A stretch of 64,000 nt of DNA from Chloroflexota bacterium (GTDB taxonomy: Bacteria; Chloroflexota; Anaerolineae; VGOG01): positions 1 through 64,000 of the forward strand of contig VGOG01000002.1 in assembly GCA_016875995.1 (NCBI GenBank), written 5' to 3'. Position numbers and translations under genes: made by a program. The notes under the pieces were generated by a model that was given only the letters and a program-made list of their open reading frames with translations, made no database searches and had not been told where the DNA came from. Below, piece after piece: positions 56,285-64,000 of this stretch; the first letter of the stretch is position 1; every line of letters starts with the position of its first letter.

Positions 56285-57100
56285 ATGGAACGCCTGCAAA
56301 AAGTCCTGGCCCACGCCGGGGTCGCCTCGCGGCGGAAGTGCGAGGGGTTGATCTTGCAGGGACGGGTGCGGGTCAATGGCCAGATAGTAACCCAACCTGG
56401 CACCAGGGTGGATCCCGACCGGGATACCATCGAGGTGGACGGTCAGGCCATCACTTTGGAGGAGAAGGTCTACGTCCTCCTCCACAAGCCACGGGGCTAC
56501 CTGAGCGACACCCTGGATTTCCGGGGCCGCCCTTCGGCACTGGGTCTGGTTCCCGATGGAGAGCGACTCTATGCGGCGGGCCGCCTGGACGCCAGAAGCG
56601 AGGGGCTGCTGCTCCTCACCAACGACGGGGAGCTGGCCCACCGCCTCACCCATCCCCGCCATGAGCACCAAAAGGAGTACCTCGCTCTCGTGGAGGGGGA
56701 ACCCACGGAGGCAACGCTGCGAAAAATGCGGCAGGGTGTGGAGCAGGATGACGAGACCCTGCGGGCCAATGTTGTCCAGAAAATGGAGCAGTTGGGCCCG
56801 CAGGCCCGCATCCACGGCTGGGAGGAGGCCCCCAGGGGCATGGCCTGGCTGCGCATTATCTTACACGAGGGCAAGAAGCGCCACATCCGGCGGATGTGCG
56901 CCGCCCTGGGCTACCCGGTGCGGCGGCTGATCCGCACTCGCATCGGGCCGTTGGAGCTGGGGGACTTGCTGGTGGGGAAATGGCGATATCTGACAAAGGG
57001 GGAGGTTAAGCGGTTGTGGTCAGCTCAACCCTGGAACGGGAGGAAGCCCATCCAGGTGAAGTCCTCGTCGAAAGCAAAGACCTCGCTGTCTGGGTGCTGA
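56285..57100 (+). CDS. pseudouridine synthase RluB/RsuA family
   Basis: MERLQKVLAHAGVASRRKCEGLILQGRVRVNG; LYAAGRLDARSEGLLLLTNDGELAHRLTHP; GKKRHIRRMCAALGYPV. Confidence 0.93.
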   Translation: MERLQKVLAHAGVASRRKCEGLILQGRVRVNGQIVTQPGTRVDPDRDTIEVDGQAITLEEKVYVLLHKPRGYLSDTLDFRGRPSALGLVPDGERLYAAGRLDARSEGLLLLTNDGELAHRLTHPRHEHQKEYLALVEGEPTEATLRKMRQGVEQDDETLRANVVQKMEQLGPQARIHGWEEAPRGMAWLRIILHEGKKRHIRRMCAALGYPVRRLIRTRIGPLELGDLLVGKWRYLTKGEVKRLWSAQPWNGRKPIQVKSSSKAKTSLSGC

Positions 57101-57444
57101 CGTAGCCAGGTGAAGCTGGTACAATCCACGAAGGAGAAGTTCTGGTCCGCGTATTTCTTGAAGATTTCCCAGGCCGCTTGGTCTAGCGCTACATCAGCAT
57201 AGATGACCTGGAGCTCGCCGCCTGCGATTAGTTTTCGAGTCCCGTCGCCGAACTTCACCGCTGCCTGGTGACCAAGCTTACGCCGTATGCGTGTGTAAGC
57301 CTCCGCCAGAACATAATTGGTTGTGACCTGTGGGAGTCGGCTATCGAGCAAGCGCTGTAGCAGGTCCAGGGCGTCTTCGTTGAACTGGTCAGCTTGATCC
57401 GTACAAGCGATGAACGCACTGGTATCAACAAATATGCTTCGCAT
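57025..57444 (-). CDS. PIN-domain toxin, VapC-like
   Basis: MRSIFVDTSAFIACTDQAD; FSFVDCTSF; FAFDEDF. Confidence 0.88.
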   Translation of the reverse strand: MRSIFVDTSAFIACTDQADQFNEDALDLLQRLLDSRLPQVTTNYVLAEAYTRIRRKLGHQAAVKFGDGTRKLIAGGELQVIYADVALDQAAWEIFKKYADQNFSFVDCTSFTWLRQHPDSEVFAFDEDFTWMGFLPFQG

Positions 57445-57683
57445 CAGTCCTCGTCGTAGATGTCACGATCGTGATGAATCGAGCCATCAGTAATTCCGCT
57501 GTAGCCAAGGTTGACGATATCCCACCAAACGCTTTGCTTGGCCGACCGTTGGACGATATACTCTTTCACCGCTTCGCGGATCACCTCAGCCATTGTCTTA
57601 TGCTGAGCCTCGGCCAAGCGCTTGACTTGCTCGCTTTGTTCTTCGGTTAGATAAATCTGAGTCCGCGTCATAGCCATCGCCAC
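57444..57683 (-). CDS. ribbon-helix-helix antitoxin, VapB-like
   Basis: MTRTQIYLTEEQSEQVKRLAEAQHKTMAEVIREAVKEYI; adjoins VapC. Confidence 0.85.
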   Translation of the reverse strand: MAMAMTRTQIYLTEEQSEQVKRLAEAQHKTMAEVIREAVKEYIVQRSAKQSVWWDIVNLGYSGITDGSIHHDRDIYDED

Positions 57684-57709
57684 ATCTCCTGAACGCTGTA
57701 TACATCACT

Positions 57710-57738
57710 ATTTTAGCACAGATGCTGTATAATGTCAA
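57710..57738 (-). promoter_or_regulatory. VapBC promoter (TTGACA-17-TAAAAT on minus strand) overlapping the cmk start codon
   Basis: -35 complement 57733-57738, -10 complement 57710-57715. Confidence 0.55.
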
Positions 57739-59078
57739 AACCTTCCACCATCGCCATTGATGGGACAGTTGCCTCAGGGAAGAGCACCATTGGGGCGTTG
57801 TTGGCTGAGCGCCTGGGTTACACCTACTTGGATACAGGCGCCATGTACCGAGCTGTCACCTGGGTGGCTCTTGAGCAAGGGATTAACATCGCCGACGAGG
57901 AGGCCATCACCGCCCTGGCCGAAAGCGTCGTCATCAACATCAGCCGGCCCACGGTGGACGATGGACGGCAGTACACCGTCTACGCCGATGGGGAAGACGT
58001 AACCTGGGAGATCCGGCGGCCGGAGGTGGACGCCAACGTCTCGCCTGTCTCCGCCTACCCCGGCGTGCGCAGGGCTCTCACCGAGCAGCAGCGGCGCATG
58101 GGGCGGCGGGGCCGCATCGTGATGGTGGGGCGGGACATCGGCACGGTGGTTCTCCCTGAGGCGGATCTCAAAATCTACCTCGATGCTACCGTTGAGGAGA
58201 GAGCTCACCGTCGTCATCGGGAGATTCTGGACCGGGGAGAGGAAGCTGATTACGAGCAGGTTCTGGCCTCCATGCGCCGGCGGGACAGGATTGATAGCCA
58301 GCGAGAGGCGGCTCCCCTTCGCCCGGCCGGCGACGCGGTCATCATTGATACCACGGGGCTGAGCATCGCTGAGGTGTTGGCCAAGGTGGAGGAGTTAGCC
58401 CAAAGTCCAAAATCCAAAGTCCAAAGTTCAAACGGGAGAGGACGAGCGGTATTCCGACGCCTTGCTCGTTCTCTTCTGCGGTTGCTTTTCAGGCTTTTGA
58501 CGCGCCTGGAGGTCAGGGGCTCGGAGAACGTGCCTGCGGGCGGGCCGCTGCTGGTAGCCTTTAATCACCTGGCACATCTTGATGCCCCCTTGGTGCTAGC
58601 TTTTCTGCCCCGGCCTGCAGAGGGCATAGCCCTGGATGATCTCTACCGCGTTCCCATCACGGGGCAGTTGCTGCGGCTCTACGGCGCTATCCCCGTGCAC
58701 CGTGACCAGTTCGACCGCCAGGTCATCCGGCGAGCTCAGCAGGTGCTGGCCGAGGGCAAGGTGCTGGCCCTGGCCCCTGAGGCCCGGATGAGCCTGAGCG
58801 GTGCTCTGGAGCGAGCGCGGCAGGGTGTTGCTTACTTGTCACTACGCAGCAACGCGCCGATCTTGCCCGTCGCCCTAACCGGCACGGAGAAGGTCTACGC
58901 TGACTGGAAGCGGTTGCGGCGCCCGCGGCTGACCCTTACCTTCGGCCAGCCTATCACCCCACCGCCTCCGGCCAGTACGTCCCAGGCGCGGCGTCAACAG
59001 GTGGCCGACCTCACCGCTGAGATCATGCGTCGCATCGCTGACATGCTGCCGCCGGAGTATCGAGGAGCATATAGCTGA
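57732..59078 (+). CDS. cytidylate kinase fused to 1-acylglycerol-3-phosphate acyltransferase (Cmk-PlsC)
   Basis: IAIDGTVASGKSTIGALLAERLGYTYLDTGAMYRAVT (Cmk); FNHLAHLDAPLVLAFL...LALAPEARMSLSG (PlsC-type); linker AQSPKSKVQSSNGRGR. Confidence 0.88.
   Translation: MSKPSTIAIDGTVASGKSTIGALLAERLGYTYLDTGAMYRAVTWVALEQGINIADEEAITALAESVVINISRPTVDDGRQYTVYADGEDVTWEIRRPEVDANVSPVSAYPGVRRALTEQQRRMGRRGRIVMVGRDIGTVVLPEADLKIYLDATVEERAHRRHREILDRGEEADYEQVLASMRRRDRIDSQREAAPLRPAGDAVIIDTTGLSIAEVLAKVEELAQSPKSKVQSSNGRGRAVFRRLARSLLRLLFRLLTRLEVRGSENVPAGGPLLVAFNHLAHLDAPLVLAFLPRPAEGIALDDLYRVPITGQLLRLYGAIPVHRDQFDRQVIRRAQQVLAEGKVLALAPEARMSLSGALERARQGVAYLSLRSNAPILPVALTGTEKVYADWKRLRRPRLTLTFGQPITPPPPASTSQARRQQVADLTAEIMRRIADMLPPEYRGAYS
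58399..58432. repeat. CCAAAGTCCAAAATCCAAAG tract in Cmk-PlsC linker
   Basis: in frame as QSPKSKVQSSN; relative at 691-719. Confidence 0.75.
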
Positions 59079-59087
59079 AGGGGGTAG

Positions 59088-59849
59088 ATGATGCGCCGAG
59101 AGGATTTTGCAACAGGGCAGGAGTTAGCCGACCATATCATCAGCCTCGAACGAGATTACACAGCTCGAATCTTCCACGTGCTTTACAGCAATGCTGGCAA
59201 CCTCCAAGCTTGGTACAACGAGGCTAACAAGGTGACTGAGGCCTGGGCTGGCAAGATGGTCATCAGCCCACGAGAGCCATCGGCGCCTTGGGAGCAGGTA
59301 GGGGAAATCGTAATCACCGGGCTCCTGAACCGCAGCTTTCCGGAATGGTTTCCCACTGGCCTTCCTATCGGCTCAGAGACGCGTCTGAGTTCGCCCGAGG
59401 CGGTGATCCATATTGACGTCAAAACCCACAAAGAGGGGGATCCTGATCTCGACAGAACGCAAGATGTCCGACCGGAGCAAATCAGCAGCGATGAGCAGGA
59501 AAGCTATGTAGAAGACGAGCGAGGGCAGCTTGGGGATTGCTCACCCAAATTGCCCCCGTACTACGTATTCGGCCCCAACTTGCTCAAAGTGACCATCACT
59601 GCTTTTGTTATTTGTGTCTATCAGTTCGATGAGTCCAGTGCCTATCAGTATCTGACCCGTGTACAATTATTTACCGTACCGAATGGTGTCCTCCGTGCAG
59701 TTCACGATTATCGGGATGTATTTCGGGCCGGAAAAGACGGACGTGCTGGTCATCGCTACCGAGTCAATCTTCCGGCGCTGACGGCCCACGAATCGTGGCG
59801 GTGGCGGGAGATCCGCTACGAGGCCCAGGGGTTTGTGGTCACTCGGTGA
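59088..59849 (+). CDS. BglI-like type II restriction endonuclease (candidate)
   Basis: WYNEANKV, APWEQVGEIVI, LPIGSETRLSSPEAVIHIDVKTHKEGDPD (D-x-K), LPPYYVFGPN, FTVPNGVLRAVHDYRDVFRAGKDGR; adjoins a DNA methylase gene. Confidence 0.7.
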   Translation: MMRREDFATGQELADHIISLERDYTARIFHVLYSNAGNLQAWYNEANKVTEAWAGKMVISPREPSAPWEQVGEIVITGLLNRSFPEWFPTGLPIGSETRLSSPEAVIHIDVKTHKEGDPDLDRTQDVRPEQISSDEQESYVEDERGQLGDCSPKLPPYYVFGPNLLKVTITAFVICVYQFDESSAYQYLTRVQLFTVPNGVLRAVHDYRDVFRAGKDGRAGHRYRVNLPALTAHESWRWREIRYEAQGFVVTR

Positions 59850-59855
59850 CTGACC

Positions 59856-61775
59856 TTAACGGCCTTCGATAACATGGCGAGCCAGGGCTACGATGCGTTC
59901 TTGTTCAGCCTGGATCAGCCGGTCCAGTTCTTTGATCCGCTCTCGAAGGACGACGAATTCTGCCCCTATCCGGGCGTGATCCTCCGGCAAGGGAATCTGC
60001 AACTGGCGCAAGTCTTTCTCGGCGATGCGCCCCGACATCTCGCCTGTGGAATAGATGGTCATCAGTTCAAGGAACTCCGGCGAGCGGAGGATCTCCACCA
60101 CGTAGTTCGGGTCAACTCCCTCCCGGAGGCGGAGCACCGAAAACTCCGGAATCGCCAGGGCGCCGTCGAGTTCGGGCGGCACGATCACAATGGCACCTCG
60201 ATAGGCCCGTCGTCGGCTGATCAGGATGTCGCCAGCGCGCAACATTTTGAGCGAGGTATAATTGCTGTCACGGCCCTTGATGCGCTTTGGGGTGATAGTT
60301 AGGGTCGTTGGATCTACGCAACTCGTCTCAACCAGACTGATTTCCACATCGGGGGAGTGATTAGGGTTAACCCTCTCGGTGTGGAAGCTGCCAATGGCCG
60401 ATAGTTTAACCAACCGATATTTTGGATTGTGGCGAAACAGGCTGATGATGGCCCGATGCTCAGGCAGGTAGAATTTGGCGTCAATGCGGTCTTGGATGTC
60501 GCTGATGGACACCATATAGCGTGGTTGCCGGGCTTTGAACTCGTCGAGAGTAATGTCGAAGTCGTTTTGGTCATCAGGTCGGCCGGTGGAGGTGAACCCA
60601 ATGTGCTCCACCCGCTTCATGTAGATATTGTAGCTGGGGGGTGGGGGTTCCATTTTGCGAACAAATAGCAGGCTACCGCGAACACTCGTACCCGAAGGGA
60701 TAAAGGCCCAGTCAGGCAGTTCGATGATGGCGAGGATTTGGGTATGCTGGCGGATGTAATCCCGGACGTGGGCTAGGTTGCGATTGCTGAAGATGCCTTG
60801 GGGGATGACGATGCCAGCCACGCCTCCCGGACGCAAAAGGCGGATAATCCGTTCAATAAATAGCACCTCCCGCGTGACGGACACAACTTGGCCACGGCCG
60901 TTTTGTCCAAGCTGGAACTTGGCCAGCACACTGGGGTCTTTCTCATAGCCCGCAAAAGGGGGATTGGCGAAGATCACGTCTATCGTTCCTTCCCTGATCA
61001 GAGAGAGCAAGTGTTCGTTACCGGTTTCCTCGGCTTTTAGGGCGTTAACGGTGAAGATATTGGCGTAGTCCAGGCCATGCATCAGCAGATTCAGCCTGGC
61101 AACGCGAGCTGTGCGCTCGTTGATCTCGGTGCCGATGAGGCATCGCCGGCTGTACGCCTGCAATCTGTGAGCTACTGCGTCCTGGGACAAGGGGGGCTGG
61201 TAAGCTTTGAGCTGCTCCCGGATGAGTTTGGCGCACATGATGAGAAAGCCGCCGGAGCCGCAGGCCGGATCGTACACCACCATATTCTCGTCAATGCCGA
61301 TCATTTGGACCGTGAACTCGACGATGTTGCGGTGGGTGAAGAACTGGCCCAGTTCCCCCCGGAAGGTGTTGCCGACGATATTCTCGTACATGGTGCCCTT
61401 GACATCGGCCCCGTCCACAGCCGAGGTGGTCTGGAGCAGGCTATAGTTTTGGAGTTGACGGAAAACTTCATAGATGGCCAGGTCGTCGGCAACGATGGCC
61501 TGGTCAGAGAAGATAGCATCAAAGCCTGGGGTCTGGTTAGCCTGGTCGAATAACCAACGCACCCGGCCCGCGAGTTGCTCACCAGGCTCTCCACGACGAA
61601 TCGCTGTCCTGGCCCCGACCATTGTCGTCTCATCGTAGAGTTTGACGAAGAGTAGCTTACTGAGTTCATCGAAAGCCTGGGCCGGGTCAAAGCCGTGGCG
61701 TTCCCAGAGGATGTTATGGCATCGTTGTACCACTTTTTGTAGCTCGTATTCGCTGGCAAATTTGGTGGTAGCCAT
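59856..61775 (-). CDS. N6-adenine DNA methylase (HsdM-like) with C-terminal HsdS-type target-recognition half
   Basis: YDPACGSGGFLIMCAKLI; DVIFANPPFAGYEKDPS; C-terminal AGDILISRRRAYRGAIVIVPPELDGALA...IYSTGEMSGRIAEKDLRQLQIPLP and coiled-coil. Confidence 0.88.
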   Translation of the reverse strand: MATTKFASEYELQKVVQRCHNILWERHGFDPAQAFDELSKLLFVKLYDETTMVGARTAIRRGEPGEQLAGRVRWLFDQANQTPGFDAIFSDQAIVADDLAIYEVFRQLQNYSLLQTTSAVDGADVKGTMYENIVGNTFRGELGQFFTHRNIVEFTVQMIGIDENMVVYDPACGSGGFLIMCAKLIREQLKAYQPPLSQDAVAHRLQAYSRRCLIGTEINERTARVARLNLLMHGLDYANIFTVNALKAEETGNEHLLSLIREGTIDVIFANPPFAGYEKDPSVLAKFQLGQNGRGQVVSVTREVLFIERIIRLLRPGGVAGIVIPQGIFSNRNLAHVRDYIRQHTQILAIIELPDWAFIPSGTSVRGSLLFVRKMEPPPPSYNIYMKRVEHIGFTSTGRPDDQNDFDITLDEFKARQPRYMVSISDIQDRIDAKFYLPEHRAIISLFRHNPKYRLVKLSAIGSFHTERVNPNHSPDVEISLVETSCVDPTTLTITPKRIKGRDSNYTSLKMLRAGDILISRRRAYRGAIVIVPPELDGALAIPEFSVLRLREGVDPNYVVEILRSPEFLELMTIYSTGEMSGRIAEKDLRQLQIPLPEDHARIGAEFVVLRERIKELDRLIQAEQERIVALARHVIEGR

Positions 61776-61881
61776 GCTGGGTCTTCTCCTGTGTTTACCG
61801 CTATCGTTGATCTCTAAGCAGCCGTATTTTAGCCTTAATGGCTAAATTTGTCAAGAGCTGTTTCCTGGCGGAAAGTTCAAG

Positions 61882-62601
61882 ATGTGGACTCGACATTTTT
61901 GTAACTCTGTGCTGCGGATCTTGTTCAAGATCTTGCTCAAGGTAGAGATCGTCGGGTTGGAGAACGTGCCCCCCGAGGGGCCGCTGATCCTCATGATCAC
62001 CCACACCAACTTCCTCGACCCGGTACTGGCCGGTGGGTTGATGCCTCGGGAGGTGGTGATGATGTCCAAAGCGGAGAACTTCTGGCATCCCATCCTGGGC
62101 ATCCTCGTCCGGCTCTACGGCGCCTTTCCCGTCCGCCGCGGCGAGGTGGACCTGCGGGCCATCCGTCGCTCGCTGGAGGTGCTGGCCAACGGCGAGGTGT
62201 TGCTCATGGCTCCCGAAGGCACCAGGAGCGGCCACGGGCGGCTGCAGAAGGGCCACGATGGCATGACTTACATCGCTTTACGCGCCGATGCTCCCATCTT
62301 ACCCATGGCTATCATCGGGGGAGAGCGCTTCTGGGCCCATCTACCAAAGCTGCACCGCACTCCCATCAAAATCATCGTCGGCCAGGTCTTTCGCTTCTCC
62401 CCTGAACTGGAGCGGGTCGGGCGGGCAACCATGAGCAAGATGACCGAAGAGGCCATGTATCAGTTGGCCTCCCTGCTGCCGCCTGAGCGGTGGGGTTTCT
62501 ACAGCGATCTCAACTCGGCCACGGAAGAGCATCTCGTTTTTCCGCCAGGCAGCTCCAGCAATTTGCCCAAGGGAGGTAACCGTTGGCCAGAGGTGGGGTG
62601 A
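61882..62601 (+). CDS. 1-acyl-sn-glycerol-3-phosphate acyltransferase PlsC-like
   Basis: PPEGPLILMITHTNFLDPVLAGGLMPREVVMMSKAENF; LLMAPEGTRSGHGRLQKG. Confidence 0.9.
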   Translation: MWTRHFCNSVLRILFKILLKVEIVGLENVPPEGPLILMITHTNFLDPVLAGGLMPREVVMMSKAENFWHPILGILVRLYGAFPVRRGEVDLRAIRRSLEVLANGEVLLMAPEGTRSGHGRLQKGHDGMTYIALRADAPILPMAIIGGERFWAHLPKLHRTPIKIIVGQVFRFSPELERVGRATMSKMTEEAMYQLASLLPPERWGFYSDLNSATEEHLVFPPGSSSNLPKGGNRWPEVG

Positions 62602-63956
62602 TCACGCAGGTACATTCAGGGAGCATCGCGGCGGAGCTGGGCCTGCGGCCCGACGATGTGCTCCTCTCCATCAACGGCCATCTCCTGCGCGACGTGATTG
62701 ATTACCGCTTCTACGGAGCTGAGGAGGAGCTGGAGTTGGTCGTGGAGTGGGACGGGGAGCGGATGGTCTACCAGGTGGAGCGGGACTACGGCCAGGAATT
62801 GGGCCTCCAGTTCGCCGCGCCGACCTTCGATGGCCTGCGCCTGTGCAACAATCGCTGCGAGTTCTGCTTCTTCGAGGGACTGCCGCCGGGGATGCGCCGC
62901 TCTCTCTACATAAAAGACGACGATTATCGCTATTCCTTCCTCTTTGGCAATTACATAACTCTAACCAACCTCACCGAGGACGACTGGGATCGCCTGGCCG
63001 AGCAGCGCCTCAGCCCCCTCTACGTCTCCGTCCACGCCACCGACCTGGCCTTGCGTCGCCGCATCCTGGGCAATCCCGTCGCCCCCGACGTAACCGAGCA
63101 GTTGGAGCGGCTGGGGAGTCTGGGTATCCAGATTCACGCCCAGATCGTCCTCATCCCTGGCCTCAACGATGTCGAGCAGTTCAACTGCTCGACATCGCAT
63201 CTGGCCCGCACCGTAGCCGACCTGGCCGCCCTCTATCCGACGGTGCAGTCTATCGCCGTCGTCCCCCTGGGCCTGACCAGGTACCATCGCTGCCCTTTTC
63301 GCCTCTATACCCCTGAGGAGGCGGGGCCGATCGTCGCTCAGATCTCGGCCTGGCAGCAGGAGTACCGACGTCGGCATGGCCTCAATCTGGTTTATGCCTC
63401 CGATGAGTGGTATCTGCTGGCTGGCCTGGAGGTGCCTGCGGCCGAAGAGTACGATGGCTTTCCTCAACTGGAGAATGGGGTGGGGTTGACGAGGATGCTC
63501 CTGGATGAGAGGGTACAGGTCCCAGGTCGCAGGTCGCAGGTCACAGGTCGCAGGTCGCAGGTCGCAGGGCGCAAGTCGCAAGTTGTGAAGTTCACCCTGG
63601 TTTGCGGGACGTTGATTGCACCGCTGCTGGAAAAGTTAGCTGAAGAATGGGCCAGGTTGATGGGAGTGGAGGTCGAGGTCGTGCCGGCGGAGAATCGCTT
63701 CTTCGGGCCGACGGTGACTGTCTCTGGGCTACTCACGGGGCGGGACGTGATCGAGGCTTTGCGGGGGCGTGACCTGGGCCAGGCCGTGTTCCTCCCACGG
63801 GCCATGTTCGACGCCGCAGGGGAGCTGACTCTCGACGATATGAGTCCAGCGGCGATAGGGGAGAGGCTGGGGGTCAGGGTCGAGGTGGCGGGGACGATGG
63901 GGGAGGTAGTCGAGTTTTGTGTGTTTGGTGAAGGTGATTTGGAGGTGAATCTATGA
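62583..63956 (+). CDS. DUF512 protein (PDZ-like N-terminus, Cys-rich Fe-S motif)
   Basis: VHSGSIAAELGLRPDDVLLSINGHLLRDVIDYRFYGAEEELEL; LCNNRCEFCFFEGLPPGMRRSLYIKDDDYRYSFLFGNYITLTNLTEDDWDRLAEQRLSPLYVSVHATDLALRRRILGN. Confidence 0.9.
   Translation: MARGGVITQVHSGSIAAELGLRPDDVLLSINGHLLRDVIDYRFYGAEEELELVVEWDGERMVYQVERDYGQELGLQFAAPTFDGLRLCNNRCEFCFFEGLPPGMRRSLYIKDDDYRYSFLFGNYITLTNLTEDDWDRLAEQRLSPLYVSVHATDLALRRRILGNPVAPDVTEQLERLGSLGIQIHAQIVLIPGLNDVEQFNCSTSHLARTVADLAALYPTVQSIAVVPLGLTRYHRCPFRLYTPEEAGPIVAQISAWQQEYRRRHGLNLVYASDEWYLLAGLEVPAAEEYDGFPQLENGVGLTRMLLDERVQVPGRRSQVTGRRSQVAGRKSQVVKFTLVCGTLIAPLLEKLAEEWARLMGVEVEVVPAENRFFGPTVTVSGLLTGRDVIEALRGRDLGQAVFLPRAMFDAAGELTLDDMSPAAIGERLGVRVEVAGTMGEVVEFCVFGEGDLEVNL
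63167..63197. repeat. perfect 15-bp inverted repeat inside the DUF512 gene
   Basis: cgatgtcgagcagtt-c-aactgctcgacatcg. Confidence 0.9.
63514..63583. repeat. CAGGTCGCAGGTCGCAGGTCACAGGTCGC tandem tract inside the DUF512 gene
   Basis: 7-nt-like unit aggtcgc repeated about 8 times, in frame as QVPGRRSQVTGRRSQVAGRKSQVV. Confidence 0.85.
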
Positions 63957-64000
63957 GCGAGATCAGGATGGAAGAACGGGGCCGCTTGACCCTGCCGGCC
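63953..64000 (+). CDS. AbrB/SpoVT-like swapped-hairpin DNA-binding protein, cut by window edge
   Basis: atgagcgag...: MSEIRMEERGRLTLPA; ATGA overlap with DUF512 gene. Confidence 0.5.
   Translation, partial: MSEIRMEERGRLTLPA

Overview
High-GC bacterial chromosome window, probably a Chloroflexota/Anaerolineae-like genome (inferred from gene content, not tested). I read about 60 protein genes, one tRNA-Pro(GGG), several consensus sigma70-type promoters and terminators, and many short repeats. Main blocks: a branched-chain amino-acid (Liv) ABC transporter; trmI, DUF211 and a VIT/CCC1-like protein; a UlaA-type PTS / amino-sugar operon (PRD regulator, IIB, IIC, SIS, IIA, NagA, MBL-fold, SIS); a glycerol/dihydroxyacetone cluster (HPr, broken EI, GlpF, DhaK, DhaL, GlpK, EtfB, EtfA, GlpA-like, DhaM-HPr-EI fusion); PdtaS/PdtaR-like signalling next to nadE and glnA; a glycosyltransferase/YfhO locus; and scpB-rluB-cmk/plsC-plsC-DUF512 housekeeping genes interrupted by a VapBC module and a restriction-modification pair. 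The items most worth follow-up are: (1) many families of short palindromic or direct repeats that sit both between genes and IN FRAME inside genes, with five in one YfhO-like gene; (2) a glycerol-3-phosphate dehydrogenase subunit with no GlpB/GlpC, encoded beside its own ETF; (3) PTS wiring in which the stand-alone EI is frameshifted and truncated and the only complete EI is fused to DhaM, whose EIIA domain has an in-frame amber codon; (4) a BglI-like restriction endonuclease convergent with a HsdM-like methylase carrying one fused target-recognition half. All family calls come from reading motifs and from memory; no database search was run.
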